A stretch of DNA of 64,000 nucleotides from Gordonia polyisoprenivorans (GTDB lineage: Bacteria; Actinomycetota; Actinomycetes; Mycobacteriales; Mycobacteriaceae). Location of the stretch: positions 434,001-498,000 of the forward strand of contig NZ_CP072203.1 of the NCBI RefSeq assembly GCF_017654315.1, in the 5' to 3' direction. Both the position numbers and the translations under genes were made by a program. Positions 1 through 7,820 of this stretch are shown one piece after another; the first letter of the stretch is position 1, and every line of letters begins with the position of its first letter. The notes under the pieces were generated by a model that saw nothing but the letters and a program-made list of their open reading frames with translations, ran no database searches and had not been told where the DNA came from.

Positions 1-39
1 TGGAACGCTGTACGAGCTGCATACGCCACCCCTTCGCGA

Positions 40-1299
40 TTGTGCCGTTCGTCCGATACGACACGCCTGCCGAAGAACCTAGTCGATAGCATCGGTGGCG
101 TGCCCAGGAAGTTTGCGAGTAGATGGTTCGGGGCCAGCTCACGCGCACAAGCCGATCTCAGTGCGTACACAACTCGAATGACGTCGGCGTTCCTCGCCTC
201 CGAATCCGCACTCTCCGACATCGACTCCGCGGTGCAGACCGCACACGATCTCGATCCCCGATCCCGCGTCCGAGACCAGTGGATCTCGGTCCGCGAACGC
301 TACGCCGAGGTGACCGCCGAGTATCTCCGACTCTCGGCCGCGGCGGGCGCGCCCGAAGGACCGCGCCCGGGCGTCGAGGAGCTCACACGCTGTACCGACG
401 CGCTGGAAGCGATGACCGAGGAGATGAGCCGCTTCGGGCAGACCCACGCCGCCGAACTCGACCGTGCCCGGCATTCGATCACCGAACTCGGCGTGCTCGA
501 GCAACGCGCACGGGTCGCGGCGACGACGTCGGCGGCCGCACTCGATGAGGCCCCACCCGGACTCCTCGGGCTGCGTACCGTCTCCCGCGCCGCCGACGCG
601 TTGCGCGACGCGACGATCTCGTTCGGCAACGCCGAGGGCATCCGCTCCCGGAAGTCGGCGGCGACAGCAGTGCTCGCCGCCGCCGAACGCGTCGGGTCGG
701 CGTTGTCGGACGCTCCCGGCTTCGCCGACCGCGCCCTGCGCGTCATCCGGTCGGTCGACACCCGCCGCAGCGCGATCGAGACCCGCCAGGCTCAGATCCC
801 CGACCAACTCTCGGCCCTGCGACGCGAGTTCAGTGGGGACTGCTCGCAGGATCTGCAGAACTCCGACGCCGTCATCCGCGAGCACCTGCGGGCCGCCGAC
901 GCCCACCTCGAAGCGGCGCGGACCGCTTTGCGCACTATGCCCGACCAGGCCATTGACGATGCGGAGGCCGCCCGCGACGATCTCGACGCCGCCGAGCAGG
1001 CCGTCGACGCCGTCGGTGACCGGCTACGACTGCTGCGTGAGGTGCGCGCCGATCCGGCGGCCACCGAGCAGCGGGTGCGGTTCCGGTTACGAGACGCACA
1101 ACACTTCGCGGTCAACAACGCTCTGGTTGACGAATGGGGCTCGGTGCTCGATGCTCAGGCCGACCGGATCTCGAGGGCGCGGGGGGTGCTCGACCGAGTT
1201 CACCCCGATTACTGGTCGTATCTGACACAGCTGCGTGCCGTGGACCAGCGCATCGTCGAGATCGTTGACCGCATGAGAGGACAGGTGGCCGCACGATGA
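40..1299 (+). CDS. Coiled-coil protein heading the Ter module (5' end uncertain)
   Basis: An almost entirely helical, Ala/Arg/Asp-rich protein with heptad-like stretches throughout. There is no signal peptide, membrane segment or catalytic motif, and I do not recognise a named family. The listed start is a TTG at 40, but the frame stays open to base 1 with no stop, so the gene may begin before the window; an in-frame GTG lies at 100 and an ATG at 178. Its TGA overlaps the ATG of the HpcH/CitE gene by four bases, which ties it to the Ter biosynthetic operon. A scaffold or partner for the TerD-type proteins is an inference from that linkage only. Confidence 0.7.
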   Translation: MCRSSDTTRLPKNLVDSIGGVPRKFASRWFGASSRAQADLSAYTTRMTSAFLASESALSDIDSAVQTAHDLDPRSRVRDQWISVRERYAEVTAEYLRLSAAAGAPEGPRPGVEELTRCTDALEAMTEEMSRFGQTHAAELDRARHSITELGVLEQRARVAATTSAAALDEAPPGLLGLRTVSRAADALRDATISFGNAEGIRSRKSAATAVLAAAERVGSALSDAPGFADRALRVIRSVDTRRSAIETRQAQIPDQLSALRREFSGDCSQDLQNSDAVIREHLRAADAHLEAARTALRTMPDQAIDDAEAARDDLDAAEQAVDAVGDRLRLLREVRADPAATEQRVRFRLRDAQHFAVNNALVDEWGSVLDAQADRISRARGVLDRVHPDYWSYLTQLRAVDQRIVEIVDRMRGQVAAR

Positions 1300-2522
1300 C
1301 CACGACCGCGCCGCGGGGTGTCGACTCGACGAATCAATTCACCGACTCGACGGCCGAAGTCACCGGACCGAGGCATTTTCACCAGCTCGCTCCCGACGTC
1401 CTCGACCGGCTGTTCCTGCGTCGGCCCGAGCCGATCACGGCCCAGTGGTCCACACAACGCACCGCCGTCGCCCTGGGTGCGACGCTCTACGTTCCGGCCA
1501 CCCGCCCCGACCTGGCCGAGGTCATCGCACGACGTCATCGTGAGGGCGTCATCTCCATGGTCATCGACCTCGAGGACGCCGTCGCCGACGAGCATTCCGA
1601 CGAGGCCATCGACGCGACCGTCGCCGCCCTGCGCCAACTCGACGGGTCCGCGGCCGGGCAGATGTTGTTGTTCGTGCGGGTCCGGGAGGTCTCCCAGATC
1701 TCCTCCATCACCTCCAAGCTCGAATCCGCCGGGGCGCTCTCCGGGTTCGTCATCCCTAAATTCATTGGCGACGAAGCAGATACGGCGTTGCGGGAGATCA
1801 ATCGGTCCGCGCGACGTCTGGGCGGTCACCTGTGGGCGATGCCGGTGCTCGAATCGGCGGCGCTGGTGCACCGGGAGTCGCGTGATGACGAATTGGCCAC
1901 CATCGCAACAGCTCTCGATGATCACCGCGATCAGGTGCTGGCGGTGAGGATCGGCGCCACCGACATGTGCGGGTTGTTCGGCATCCGGCGCGACCGCGAT
2001 CTGACGATCTACGACGTACGGGTGGCGGCCGACGCGATCGCCTGCGTGGTCAACATCCTCGGCCGCGCGGACGGGACCGGTCACGTCATCACCGGGCCGG
2101 TGTGGGAGTACTTCGCCGATCACGAGCGACTTTTCGCCCCACAACTGCGCACCACCCCGTTCCGCGATCACGACGCGGTGTGGTTCCGCCAGCAGCTCGT
2201 CAGCCGCGACATCGACGGTCTCCTCCGCGAGATCGCTCTCGACCGCGCCAACGGCATGCACGGCAAGACCGTCATCCACCCCGCACACGTGGCACCGGTG
2301 CACGCGTTGAGCGTGGTCACCCACGAGGAGTACCACGACGCCGTCGACATCCTGGCCGGCACGACCGGCGGGGTGGCCGCATCGGCGTACCGCAACAAGA
2401 TGAATGAGATGAAACCGCACCGCAAGTGGGCCGAGCGGGTGATGGACCGGGCCGCCGCATTCGGCGTCACCGCCCCCGGCATCAACTTCGTCGACCTGCT
2501 CACCGCGATGGATGCCGCGTGA
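1296..2522 (+). CDS. HpcH/HpaI aldolase/citrate lyase (CitE-like) family protein of the Ter module
   Basis: 408 residues. The CitE-type TIM-barrel signature is visible: DLEDAV at residues 91-96 (metal/substrate acidic residues), VRVR near 127-130, and HGKTVIHP near 319-326. The family makes or breaks C-C bonds next to a carboxylate or CoA ester. In Ter operons a CitE homologue accompanies two phosphoribosyltransferases and a HAD enzyme, in a set predicted to make a nucleoside-like metabolite. The ATG overlaps the previous stop (ATGA), and its own TGA overlaps the next gene's GTG (GTGA), so translation is probably coupled. The exact substrate is unknown. Confidence 0.88.
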   Translation: MTTTAPRGVDSTNQFTDSTAEVTGPRHFHQLAPDVLDRLFLRRPEPITAQWSTQRTAVALGATLYVPATRPDLAEVIARRHREGVISMVIDLEDAVADEHSDEAIDATVAALRQLDGSAAGQMLLFVRVREVSQISSITSKLESAGALSGFVIPKFIGDEADTALREINRSARRLGGHLWAMPVLESAALVHRESRDDELATIATALDDHRDQVLAVRIGATDMCGLFGIRRDRDLTIYDVRVAADAIACVVNILGRADGTGHVITGPVWEYFADHERLFAPQLRTTPFRDHDAVWFRQQLVSRDIDGLLREIALDRANGMHGKTVIHPAHVAPVHALSVVTHEEYHDAVDILAGTTGGVAASAYRNKMNEMKPHRKWAERVMDRAAAFGVTAPGINFVDLLTAMDAA

Positions 2523-3763
2523 GTTCATCGAGCCACGTCAGCACCGCCGAGCGGCCCGCGGACTGGGTGACCGAGCAGTTCGGGGTGTCGATGACCGGTA
2601 CCGATGATCTGGTGATCCTCGGGCTGCGGCGCAATCGTCGTCGGGCGCACCTGTTGGTGTCGACGGTGCTGGGCAAGCACATCCCCACCCGGCCTGCCCG
2701 GGTGCGTGGTGCCGCCGACGCCCTCGGCGACGCCGTGATCGAGCTTGTCGGTGCCGACCTCGCGGCGCGGGCCACGGTGCTCGGGTTCGCCGAGACCGCG
2801 ACCGGCCTCGGACATTGTGTGGCTCACCGCTGTTCGGCGCGCCTGTATCTGCACTCCACGCGGCGACACATCGCCGGTGTTCGGGTGTCGGGGACCTTCG
2901 AGGAGGGCCACTCGCACGCCACCACCCATCTCCTGCAACCACATTCACCTGAGTTGTTGGCGCTCGACCCGGCGGCACCGGTAATACTCGTCGACGACGA
3001 GATCTCCACCGGCTCGACCGCCTTGCGCGCGATCACCGCGCTACAGCGGATCACCCCCCGCGACCGGTATGTGGTGGCCTCCCTGGTGGACATGCGCACC
3101 GATGCCCATCGCACCGAATCCGCGCGTGTCGCAGCCGAACTCGGTGTCCGGATCGATCACGTCGCACTCGCCGACGGCAGCATCGAGCTACCCGAGGGGC
3201 TCGTCGACGCCGTGTGGGACAGCGTCGCCGACCCGCTCAACCCGGTCGATGACCGACGCGGCCACGTCACCGAGATCGCTCTGCGGTGGCCGTCGGGCGT
3301 ACCCGACGGTGGCCGACATGGGTTTGCGCACAGCGACTCCGAGGCTTTCGCTCATGCGGTCGCCGACGCCGCCGCGGCAGTGGCCGACCACCTCGACCCG
3401 GCGCTCGAGGTGGTGGTCGTCGGTCACGAGGAGCTCATGTACCTGCCACTGTGTCTGGCCGAGGAACTCGACCGGCGTGGCATCCCGACGCGATATCAGA
3501 CGACCACCCGCTCGCCGGCGCACGTCCGCGACGTCGACGGTTATCCATTGCGTCGCGGATTCACCTTCACCGCGCCCGAATCCGACCCCGGGACACCTCG
3601 TTTCGTCTACAACCTGGTGCCGGGTGCACCAGTGGTGATGGTCATCGACACCCCCGCCGACACCGACCTGCTGCGCGCGCCGGGCGGGCTGCTCGACGTG
3701 GTGACCGCCGCGGGCCACGACGTGTGCCTGGCGATCCTCCCGACCGGCAAGGGGCCCCGATGA
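2519..3763 (+). CDS. Phosphoribosyltransferase with TRSP domain (Ter module)
   Basis: 414 residues from the GTG at 2519, chosen because it overlaps the upstream TGA and because longer N-terminal extensions would run inside the CitE gene. The N-terminal half is a type I PRTase with the PRPP-binding loop VILVDDEISTGSTA at about 155-168. The C-terminal half carries the TTRSPAH motif near 327-333, which gives the TRSP domain its name. In Ter systems this PRTase-TRSP protein is one of two PRTases expected to transfer phosphoribose to a base-like acceptor. Neighbours on both sides overlap by four bases. The domain assignment is strong and the reaction is inferred. Confidence 0.88.
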   Translation: MSSSSHVSTAERPADWVTEQFGVSMTGTDDLVILGLRRNRRRAHLLVSTVLGKHIPTRPARVRGAADALGDAVIELVGADLAARATVLGFAETATGLGHCVAHRCSARLYLHSTRRHIAGVRVSGTFEEGHSHATTHLLQPHSPELLALDPAAPVILVDDEISTGSTALRAITALQRITPRDRYVVASLVDMRTDAHRTESARVAAELGVRIDHVALADGSIELPEGLVDAVWDSVADPLNPVDDRRGHVTEIALRWPSGVPDGGRHGFAHSDSEAFAHAVADAAAAVADHLDPALEVVVVGHEELMYLPLCLAEELDRRGIPTRYQTTTRSPAHVRDVDGYPLRRGFTFTAPESDPGTPRFVYNLVPGAPVVMVIDTPADTDLLRAPGGLLDVVTAAGHDVCLAILPTGKGPR

Positions 3764-4881
3764 CCACACCGGCACCACCGCCGTTACGCGGACCGGCATT
3801 CGGGTCATACGGCCCCGACGAGGTCACCTGGCTGCTGAAGGACCTCTCACACGTGGCGCTCGAAGGAGAGCTGGCCGAGCGTGAGCGTCGCATCCAGTCC
3901 GGTGCCGCACACTACGCCGAGTCCCTGCCGATCGAGTACCAGCCGGGCGCGCAGTACCAGGAGCTGTTCCATACGGCTCTGCGGGATTCCGCTGCCCGAC
4001 TCGCACACGCCACCGCAGTGGTCAGCGAACTCGTTGTCGCCGAACGTGACCGGCAGCCCACGCTGGTGTCACTGGCGCGCGCCGGCACGCCCGTCGGCAT
4101 CCTGATGCGGCGGTGGATACGTTTCGCACACGGCGTCGACGCACCGCACTACACGATGTCCATCGTGCGGGACCGCGGCATCGACACCGTCGCCCTCGAC
4201 CACATCACCGCACGGCACCGACCCGAGTCGGTGGTCTTCGTCGACGGGTGGACCGGTAAGGGCGCAATCCAACGCGAACTCACCGACGCCCTCGACGCCT
4301 ACGCCCGTGCCGGCGGCGCGCGGCTGGCCGACGAGCTCGCGGTCCTCGCCGATCCCGGGTCGTGTACCCGCACCTACGGCACCCGCGACGATTTCCTCAT
4401 CGCCTCGGCGTGCCTGAACTCGACGGTGTCGGGATTGGTGTCGCGCACGGTGCTCAACGCCGACCACATCGGCCCCGGGGAGTTCCACGGCGCCAAGTTC
4501 TACCAACACCTCCGGGAGTTCGACGTGTCGAACCTGTTCCTGGACACCGTGTCCGAGCGTTTCGCCGAAGTGGAGCCCGACGTCCGGAGGAGCATCGAGC
4601 GCATCCTCGACAGTGATCGAGAGCCGCGGTGGTCCGGCTGGGCGTCGATGGAGCGCCTACGCGACGAGTACGGGGTGTCGTCGGTGAACTTCGTCAAACC
4701 CGGTGTCGGCGAGACCACCCGCGTGCTCCTGCGGCGCGTGCCCTGGATGGTTCTCGTCCGCGAGCCGGATCTGCCCGAACACCACCACATCCGGATGCTC
4801 GCCGCCGAACGCGGCGTTCCCGTCGAGGTGCGCTCCGATCTGGCCTACTCCTGCGTCGGGCTCGTCAAGGAGGATGCGTGA
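3760..4881 (+). CDS. StiP-family PRTase-PELOTA protein (Ter module)
   Basis: 373 residues from the ATG at 3760 (ATGA overlap). Family blocks are clear: FGSYGPDEVTWLLKDLS near the N-terminus, IQSGAAHYAESLP, the LARAGTPVGIL block near 104-114, and FVDGWTGKGAI (a PRTase-like PRPP loop) near 160-170. The last ~65 residues fit a PELOTA-type RNA-binding fold. Databases often call this family 'cysteine protease StiP', but the visible motifs are those of a phosphoribosyltransferase, so that name is probably misleading. It sits between the TRSP-PRTase and HAD genes, as in other Ter biosynthetic operons. Confidence 0.9.
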   Translation: MTTPAPPPLRGPAFGSYGPDEVTWLLKDLSHVALEGELAERERRIQSGAAHYAESLPIEYQPGAQYQELFHTALRDSAARLAHATAVVSELVVAERDRQPTLVSLARAGTPVGILMRRWIRFAHGVDAPHYTMSIVRDRGIDTVALDHITARHRPESVVFVDGWTGKGAIQRELTDALDAYARAGGARLADELAVLADPGSCTRTYGTRDDFLIASACLNSTVSGLVSRTVLNADHIGPGEFHGAKFYQHLREFDVSNLFLDTVSERFAEVEPDVRRSIERILDSDREPRWSGWASMERLRDEYGVSSVNFVKPGVGETTRVLLRRVPWMVLVREPDLPEHHHIRMLAAERGVPVEVRSDLAYSCVGLVKEDA

Positions 4882-5747
4882 GCGACCCTGCCACCCCGGG
4901 ACAGTTCGCCACCGGTCTGGTCGCCACCGACCTGGATCGCACCCTGATCTACTCCCGAACGGCGATGGGCGAGAGCCAGTTTGCCGACGTCGATCCGGTG
5001 TGCGTGGAGATCTATCAGGACGCGCCGCTCTCCTACATGACCCGCCGGGCGCACGGTCTGCTGTCGCGGCTCACCGAGCTGGTGCCCGTGGTCCCGGTGA
5101 CGACCCGAACCCCGGCGCAGTTCGCGCGGATCACATTGCCCGGCAGTCCGTTTCGCCATGCGGTCGTCTCCAGCGGCGGTCGTGTGCTGTGCGACGGCGC
5201 CGACGACGCGGCGTGGCGGGCCCGGATCGAGCGACGTGTTGCCGCCACGTCGGCACCGCTGGCCGAGGTGACGGCCGGGCTGGCGGCCCGCATCGACGAC
5301 GGCTGGGTGCGCTCGCTGCGCACCGCCGACGATTTGTTCTGCTACATCGTCGTCGACCTCGACGCCCAGCCCGCGGGCTTCCTCGACGACTGGCGCGCGT
5401 GGTGCGCGACCCGAGGGTGGACGGTCTCGCAGCAGGGCCGCAAGATCTATGCGCTGCCGCGAGAGGTCACCAAGTCTGCGGCCCTGGCCCACGTCCGCGA
5501 GCGGCTCGTCGACGACGGCACGCTGGCCACCGCGAACGAGGTCTACGCCGCCGGCGACGGTCGGCTCGACATCGACCTGCTCACCTACGCCGACGCGGCC
5601 GTCCGACCGTGCCACGGCGAACTCGACCAGATCGGTTGGACGCGCCCCGATCTGACGATCACCGCCGATCCCGGGGCGCTGGGCGGGGAGCAGATCGTCG
5701 AATGGTTCCTCGCCCGTGTCGGCGCGGATGCCAGGATGGGGACATGA
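4878..5747 (+). CDS. HAD-superfamily phosphatase of the Ter module
   Basis: 289 residues from the GTG at 4878, which overlaps the previous TGA and is preceded by a good ribosome site (AAGGAGG, 4867-4873). HAD motif I is DLDRT at 18-22, with the nucleophilic first Asp. The acidic motif IV is in AAGDGRLDIDLL near 225-236. It resembles HAD IIB (Cof/sucrose-phosphatase type) enzymes with a cap between motifs II and III. A phosphatase acting on a phosphoribosylated intermediate fits the operon, but the substrate is not visible in the sequence. Confidence 0.85.
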   Translation: MSDPATPGQFATGLVATDLDRTLIYSRTAMGESQFADVDPVCVEIYQDAPLSYMTRRAHGLLSRLTELVPVVPVTTRTPAQFARITLPGSPFRHAVVSSGGRVLCDGADDAAWRARIERRVAATSAPLAEVTAGLAARIDDGWVRSLRTADDLFCYIVVDLDAQPAGFLDDWRAWCATRGWTVSQQGRKIYALPREVTKSAALAHVRERLVDDGTLATANEVYAAGDGRLDIDLLTYADAAVRPCHGELDQIGWTRPDLTITADPGALGGEQIVEWFLARVGADARMGT

Positions 5748-7042
5748 CCGTACTGACCAAGGGCCAGAACGCACCACTGCCGGGAAGCGAGGTCCTCGTC
5801 TCCGTCGATGTGGGAGCTCCCGCCGATCTGTCGGCGCTGCTGGTGACCGACGCGATGACGGTTCGCACCGACGCCGACTTCGTGTTCTACAACCAGCCCA
5901 CCGGACCGGGCGTGGACCTGCAGAATCCGACGAACCGACCCGTGCTGCGGGTCCGGACCGACGCGGTGCCCACCGACATCCACGCCGTACGCGCGGTGAT
6001 CACCCTCGACGACGCGTCGTCGAGCTTCGGCCGACTCGGGGCTCCGGTCGCCCACGTGACCGACGCCCGCGGCGTCGAGCTGTTCACGTACACGATCGAC
6101 GGGCTCTCCTCCGAATCGGTGGTCGTGGCGCTCGAGTTGTACCGGCGCGGCGGCGGCTGGAAGGTCCGCGCGGTCGGTCAGGGTTACGCGGGCGGATTCG
6201 CCGACCTCGTGCGTGATCACGGCGTCTCGGTCGACGATGCGCCGGCCGCCACTGTGACCCCGACACCGGCGGCCCCGACGCCGACCGTCCCGGTGACCCC
6301 ACCCCCGCCACCGCCACCCGCGCCGACATCCGGATATGCCCCGCCACCACCGGGATTCACTCCGCAGGCTCGCGCGCCGCAGGGATTCGCCCCGCCGCCT
6401 CCGGCACCCCCGGCACCGGCACCGGCACCACCCAGCGTGCCCGGCGAGGTCAGCCTGACCAAGAACCGGCGCGTGGATCTGTCCAAGGGACAGAAGGTGT
6501 CGCTGCGCAAGGACGGTGGCGTCGCACTCACCCGCATCCGGATGGGCCTCGGATGGGACCCGATCAAGCGCGGTGGGTTCTTCGGCGGACGTCAACGCGA
6601 CATCGACCTCGACGCCTCAGTGCTCATGTTCAGCCGCGGGCAGGTCGCCGACGTCGTCTACTACGGCAGCCTGCGCAGCGACGACAACTCGATCGTGCAC
6701 TCCGGCGACAATCTGACCGGTCAGGGCGAGGGCGACGACGAGGTCATCAACGTCGATCTGACCGCGATTCACCCGGCCATCGACAATCTCGTCTTCACCG
6801 TCACCTCATATCAGGGGCAGACCTTCCAGGAGGTCGACAACGCCTACTGCCGCCTCGTCGACGAGACCACGGGCGCCGAGCTGGCCCGGTTCACGCTTGC
6901 CGGCGGGATGGCGTTCACCGGGGTGACGATGGCGGTCATCTGCCGTGAGAACGGGGAGTGGAAGCTGCGCGCGATCGGTGACGGATTCCAGGGCAAAACC
7001 CCGCGCGATGCGGTGCCGCACGCGGCACGCCATCTGGCCTGA
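5744..7042 (+). CDS. TerD-family protein with two TerD domains and a proline-rich linker
   Basis: 432 residues from the ATG at 5744 (ATGA overlap with the HAD gene). Residues ~1-165 are a divergent TerD domain beginning VLTKGQNAPLP. A Pro/Ala/Thr linker spans ~168-232. A canonical TerD domain follows from ~235, with LTKNRRVDLSKGQKVSL and the acidic Ca-binding block SGDNLTGQGEGDDEVI near 320-335. TerD proteins bind calcium and act with membrane TerC and von Willebrand proteins in metal and stress resistance. The first domain lacks most of the acidic Ca-binding residues, so only the second looks fully functional. This is the last gene of the coupled operon and converges on the tetR gene. Confidence 0.92.
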   Translation: MTVLTKGQNAPLPGSEVLVSVDVGAPADLSALLVTDAMTVRTDADFVFYNQPTGPGVDLQNPTNRPVLRVRTDAVPTDIHAVRAVITLDDASSSFGRLGAPVAHVTDARGVELFTYTIDGLSSESVVVALELYRRGGGWKVRAVGQGYAGGFADLVRDHGVSVDDAPAATVTPTPAAPTPTVPVTPPPPPPPAPTSGYAPPPPGFTPQARAPQGFAPPPPAPPAPAPAPPSVPGEVSLTKNRRVDLSKGQKVSLRKDGGVALTRIRMGLGWDPIKRGGFFGGRQRDIDLDASVLMFSRGQVADVVYYGSLRSDDNSIVHSGDNLTGQGEGDDEVINVDLTAIHPAIDNLVFTVTSYQGQTFQEVDNAYCRLVDETTGAELARFTLAGGMAFTGVTMAVICRENGEWKLRAIGDGFQGKTPRDAVPHAARHLA

Positions 7043-7063
7043 CGCACGCGGTTCGGCCTGACG

Positions 7064-7666
7064 TCAGTCCGTCGGGCCGTACATCGCGCCGTACCACAGC
7101 GCGGTCATGGTGGCGATCGCCGTCTCGTCGTCGGGCGCCTCGACACCGATATCGCCCTTGCCCGCCAGCCATGTCCAGCAAAAGGATTCGAGCATCGAGA
7201 TGATCGCCGACGCCATCGTCGGCAGATCGACGCCGGCCAGGTGGCCGGCCTTGCGGGCGCGCTTGAGGTGCGTCATGACCCCGCGCATCCCGACCGCGCG
7301 CATCTCGCGCGCACGTTGCGCGTACCTCTCGTCGGTCATCGCCATCTGCGTCAGCCCGATCATCTCCGGCAGATGCTGGCGCGACGTCGTCCAGTAGGCG
7401 GTGACCGCACCGCGCACACTCTGGTACGGGTCGTCGGACATCGCGGCCATCGACTGCTCCATCACCTCACCGGTGAACTGGTCGAGGAGGGCGTCGAGTA
7501 ACTGCGCCTTGTTCTCGTAATAGTTGTAGAACGATCCCGGCGAGCGACCGGCTGCGCGCGTGATGTCGGCGATCTTGGCGTTGAAATAGCCCTGCTCGGC
7601 AAACACCTCGCGGGCGGCGTCGAGCAGCGCCCCCTCGGTGCGCTCACCCTTGCGCTTGGTCGCCAT
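7064..7666 (-). CDS. TetR/AcrR family transcriptional regulator
   Basis: 200 residues. The N-terminal helix-turn-helix spans ~20-62, with REVFAEQGYFNAKIADITRAAG followed by SPGSFYNYYENKAQLLDALL, typical of TetR repressors. The C-terminal ligand domain is not diagnostic. The gene is divergent from the acyl-CoA ligase; the 154-bp gap between them holds a palindromic operator candidate (7772-7797) that is repeated in front of the catabolic operon ending at 18850. The regulator is therefore a good candidate to control both. An acyl-CoA or aromatic ligand is an inference. Confidence 0.92.
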   Translation of the reverse strand: MATKRKGERTEGALLDAAREVFAEQGYFNAKIADITRAAGRSPGSFYNYYENKAQLLDALLDQFTGEVMEQSMAAMSDDPYQSVRGAVTAYWTTSRQHLPEMIGLTQMAMTDERYAQRAREMRAVGMRGVMTHLKRARKAGHLAGVDLPTMASAIISMLESFCWTWLAGKGDIGVEAPDDETAIATMTALWYGAMYGPTD

Positions 7667-7771
7667 CGCCGCTCTCTCTGTGTCCGTTCATGCCGGTGGC
7701 CACGCCGCGCGTGAGTCCGGATTGGAGATTACGGGACCGGCCGATCTGACCGTAACCGAACGCGGAACTGT

Positions 7772-7797
7772 TTCTAAATCTAGACTCAGTTTCAGAA
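7772..7797. promoter_or_regulatory. Candidate TetR operator A (shared with 18903-18928)
   Basis: Arms TTCTAA (7772-7777) and TCAGAA (7792-7797) are separated by 14 bases. The right part, CTAGACTCAGTTTCAGAA (7780-7797), matches CTAGATTCAGATTCAGAA at 18911-18928 in 16 of 18 positions, with the same arm spacing. It lies 24 bp before the ligase ATG in the tetR/ligase divergent gap, where a TetR repressor would be expected to bind. Confidence 0.6.
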
Positions 7798-7820
7798 TCA
7801 GCATGTTCGGAGGTTCCGCC

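Noticed and set aside
1209..2528. 439-codon minus-strand frame opposite the CitE-like gene
   Set aside because: No domain, composition of a third-position-GC shadow, and the opposite strand holds clear family motifs and coupled overlaps.
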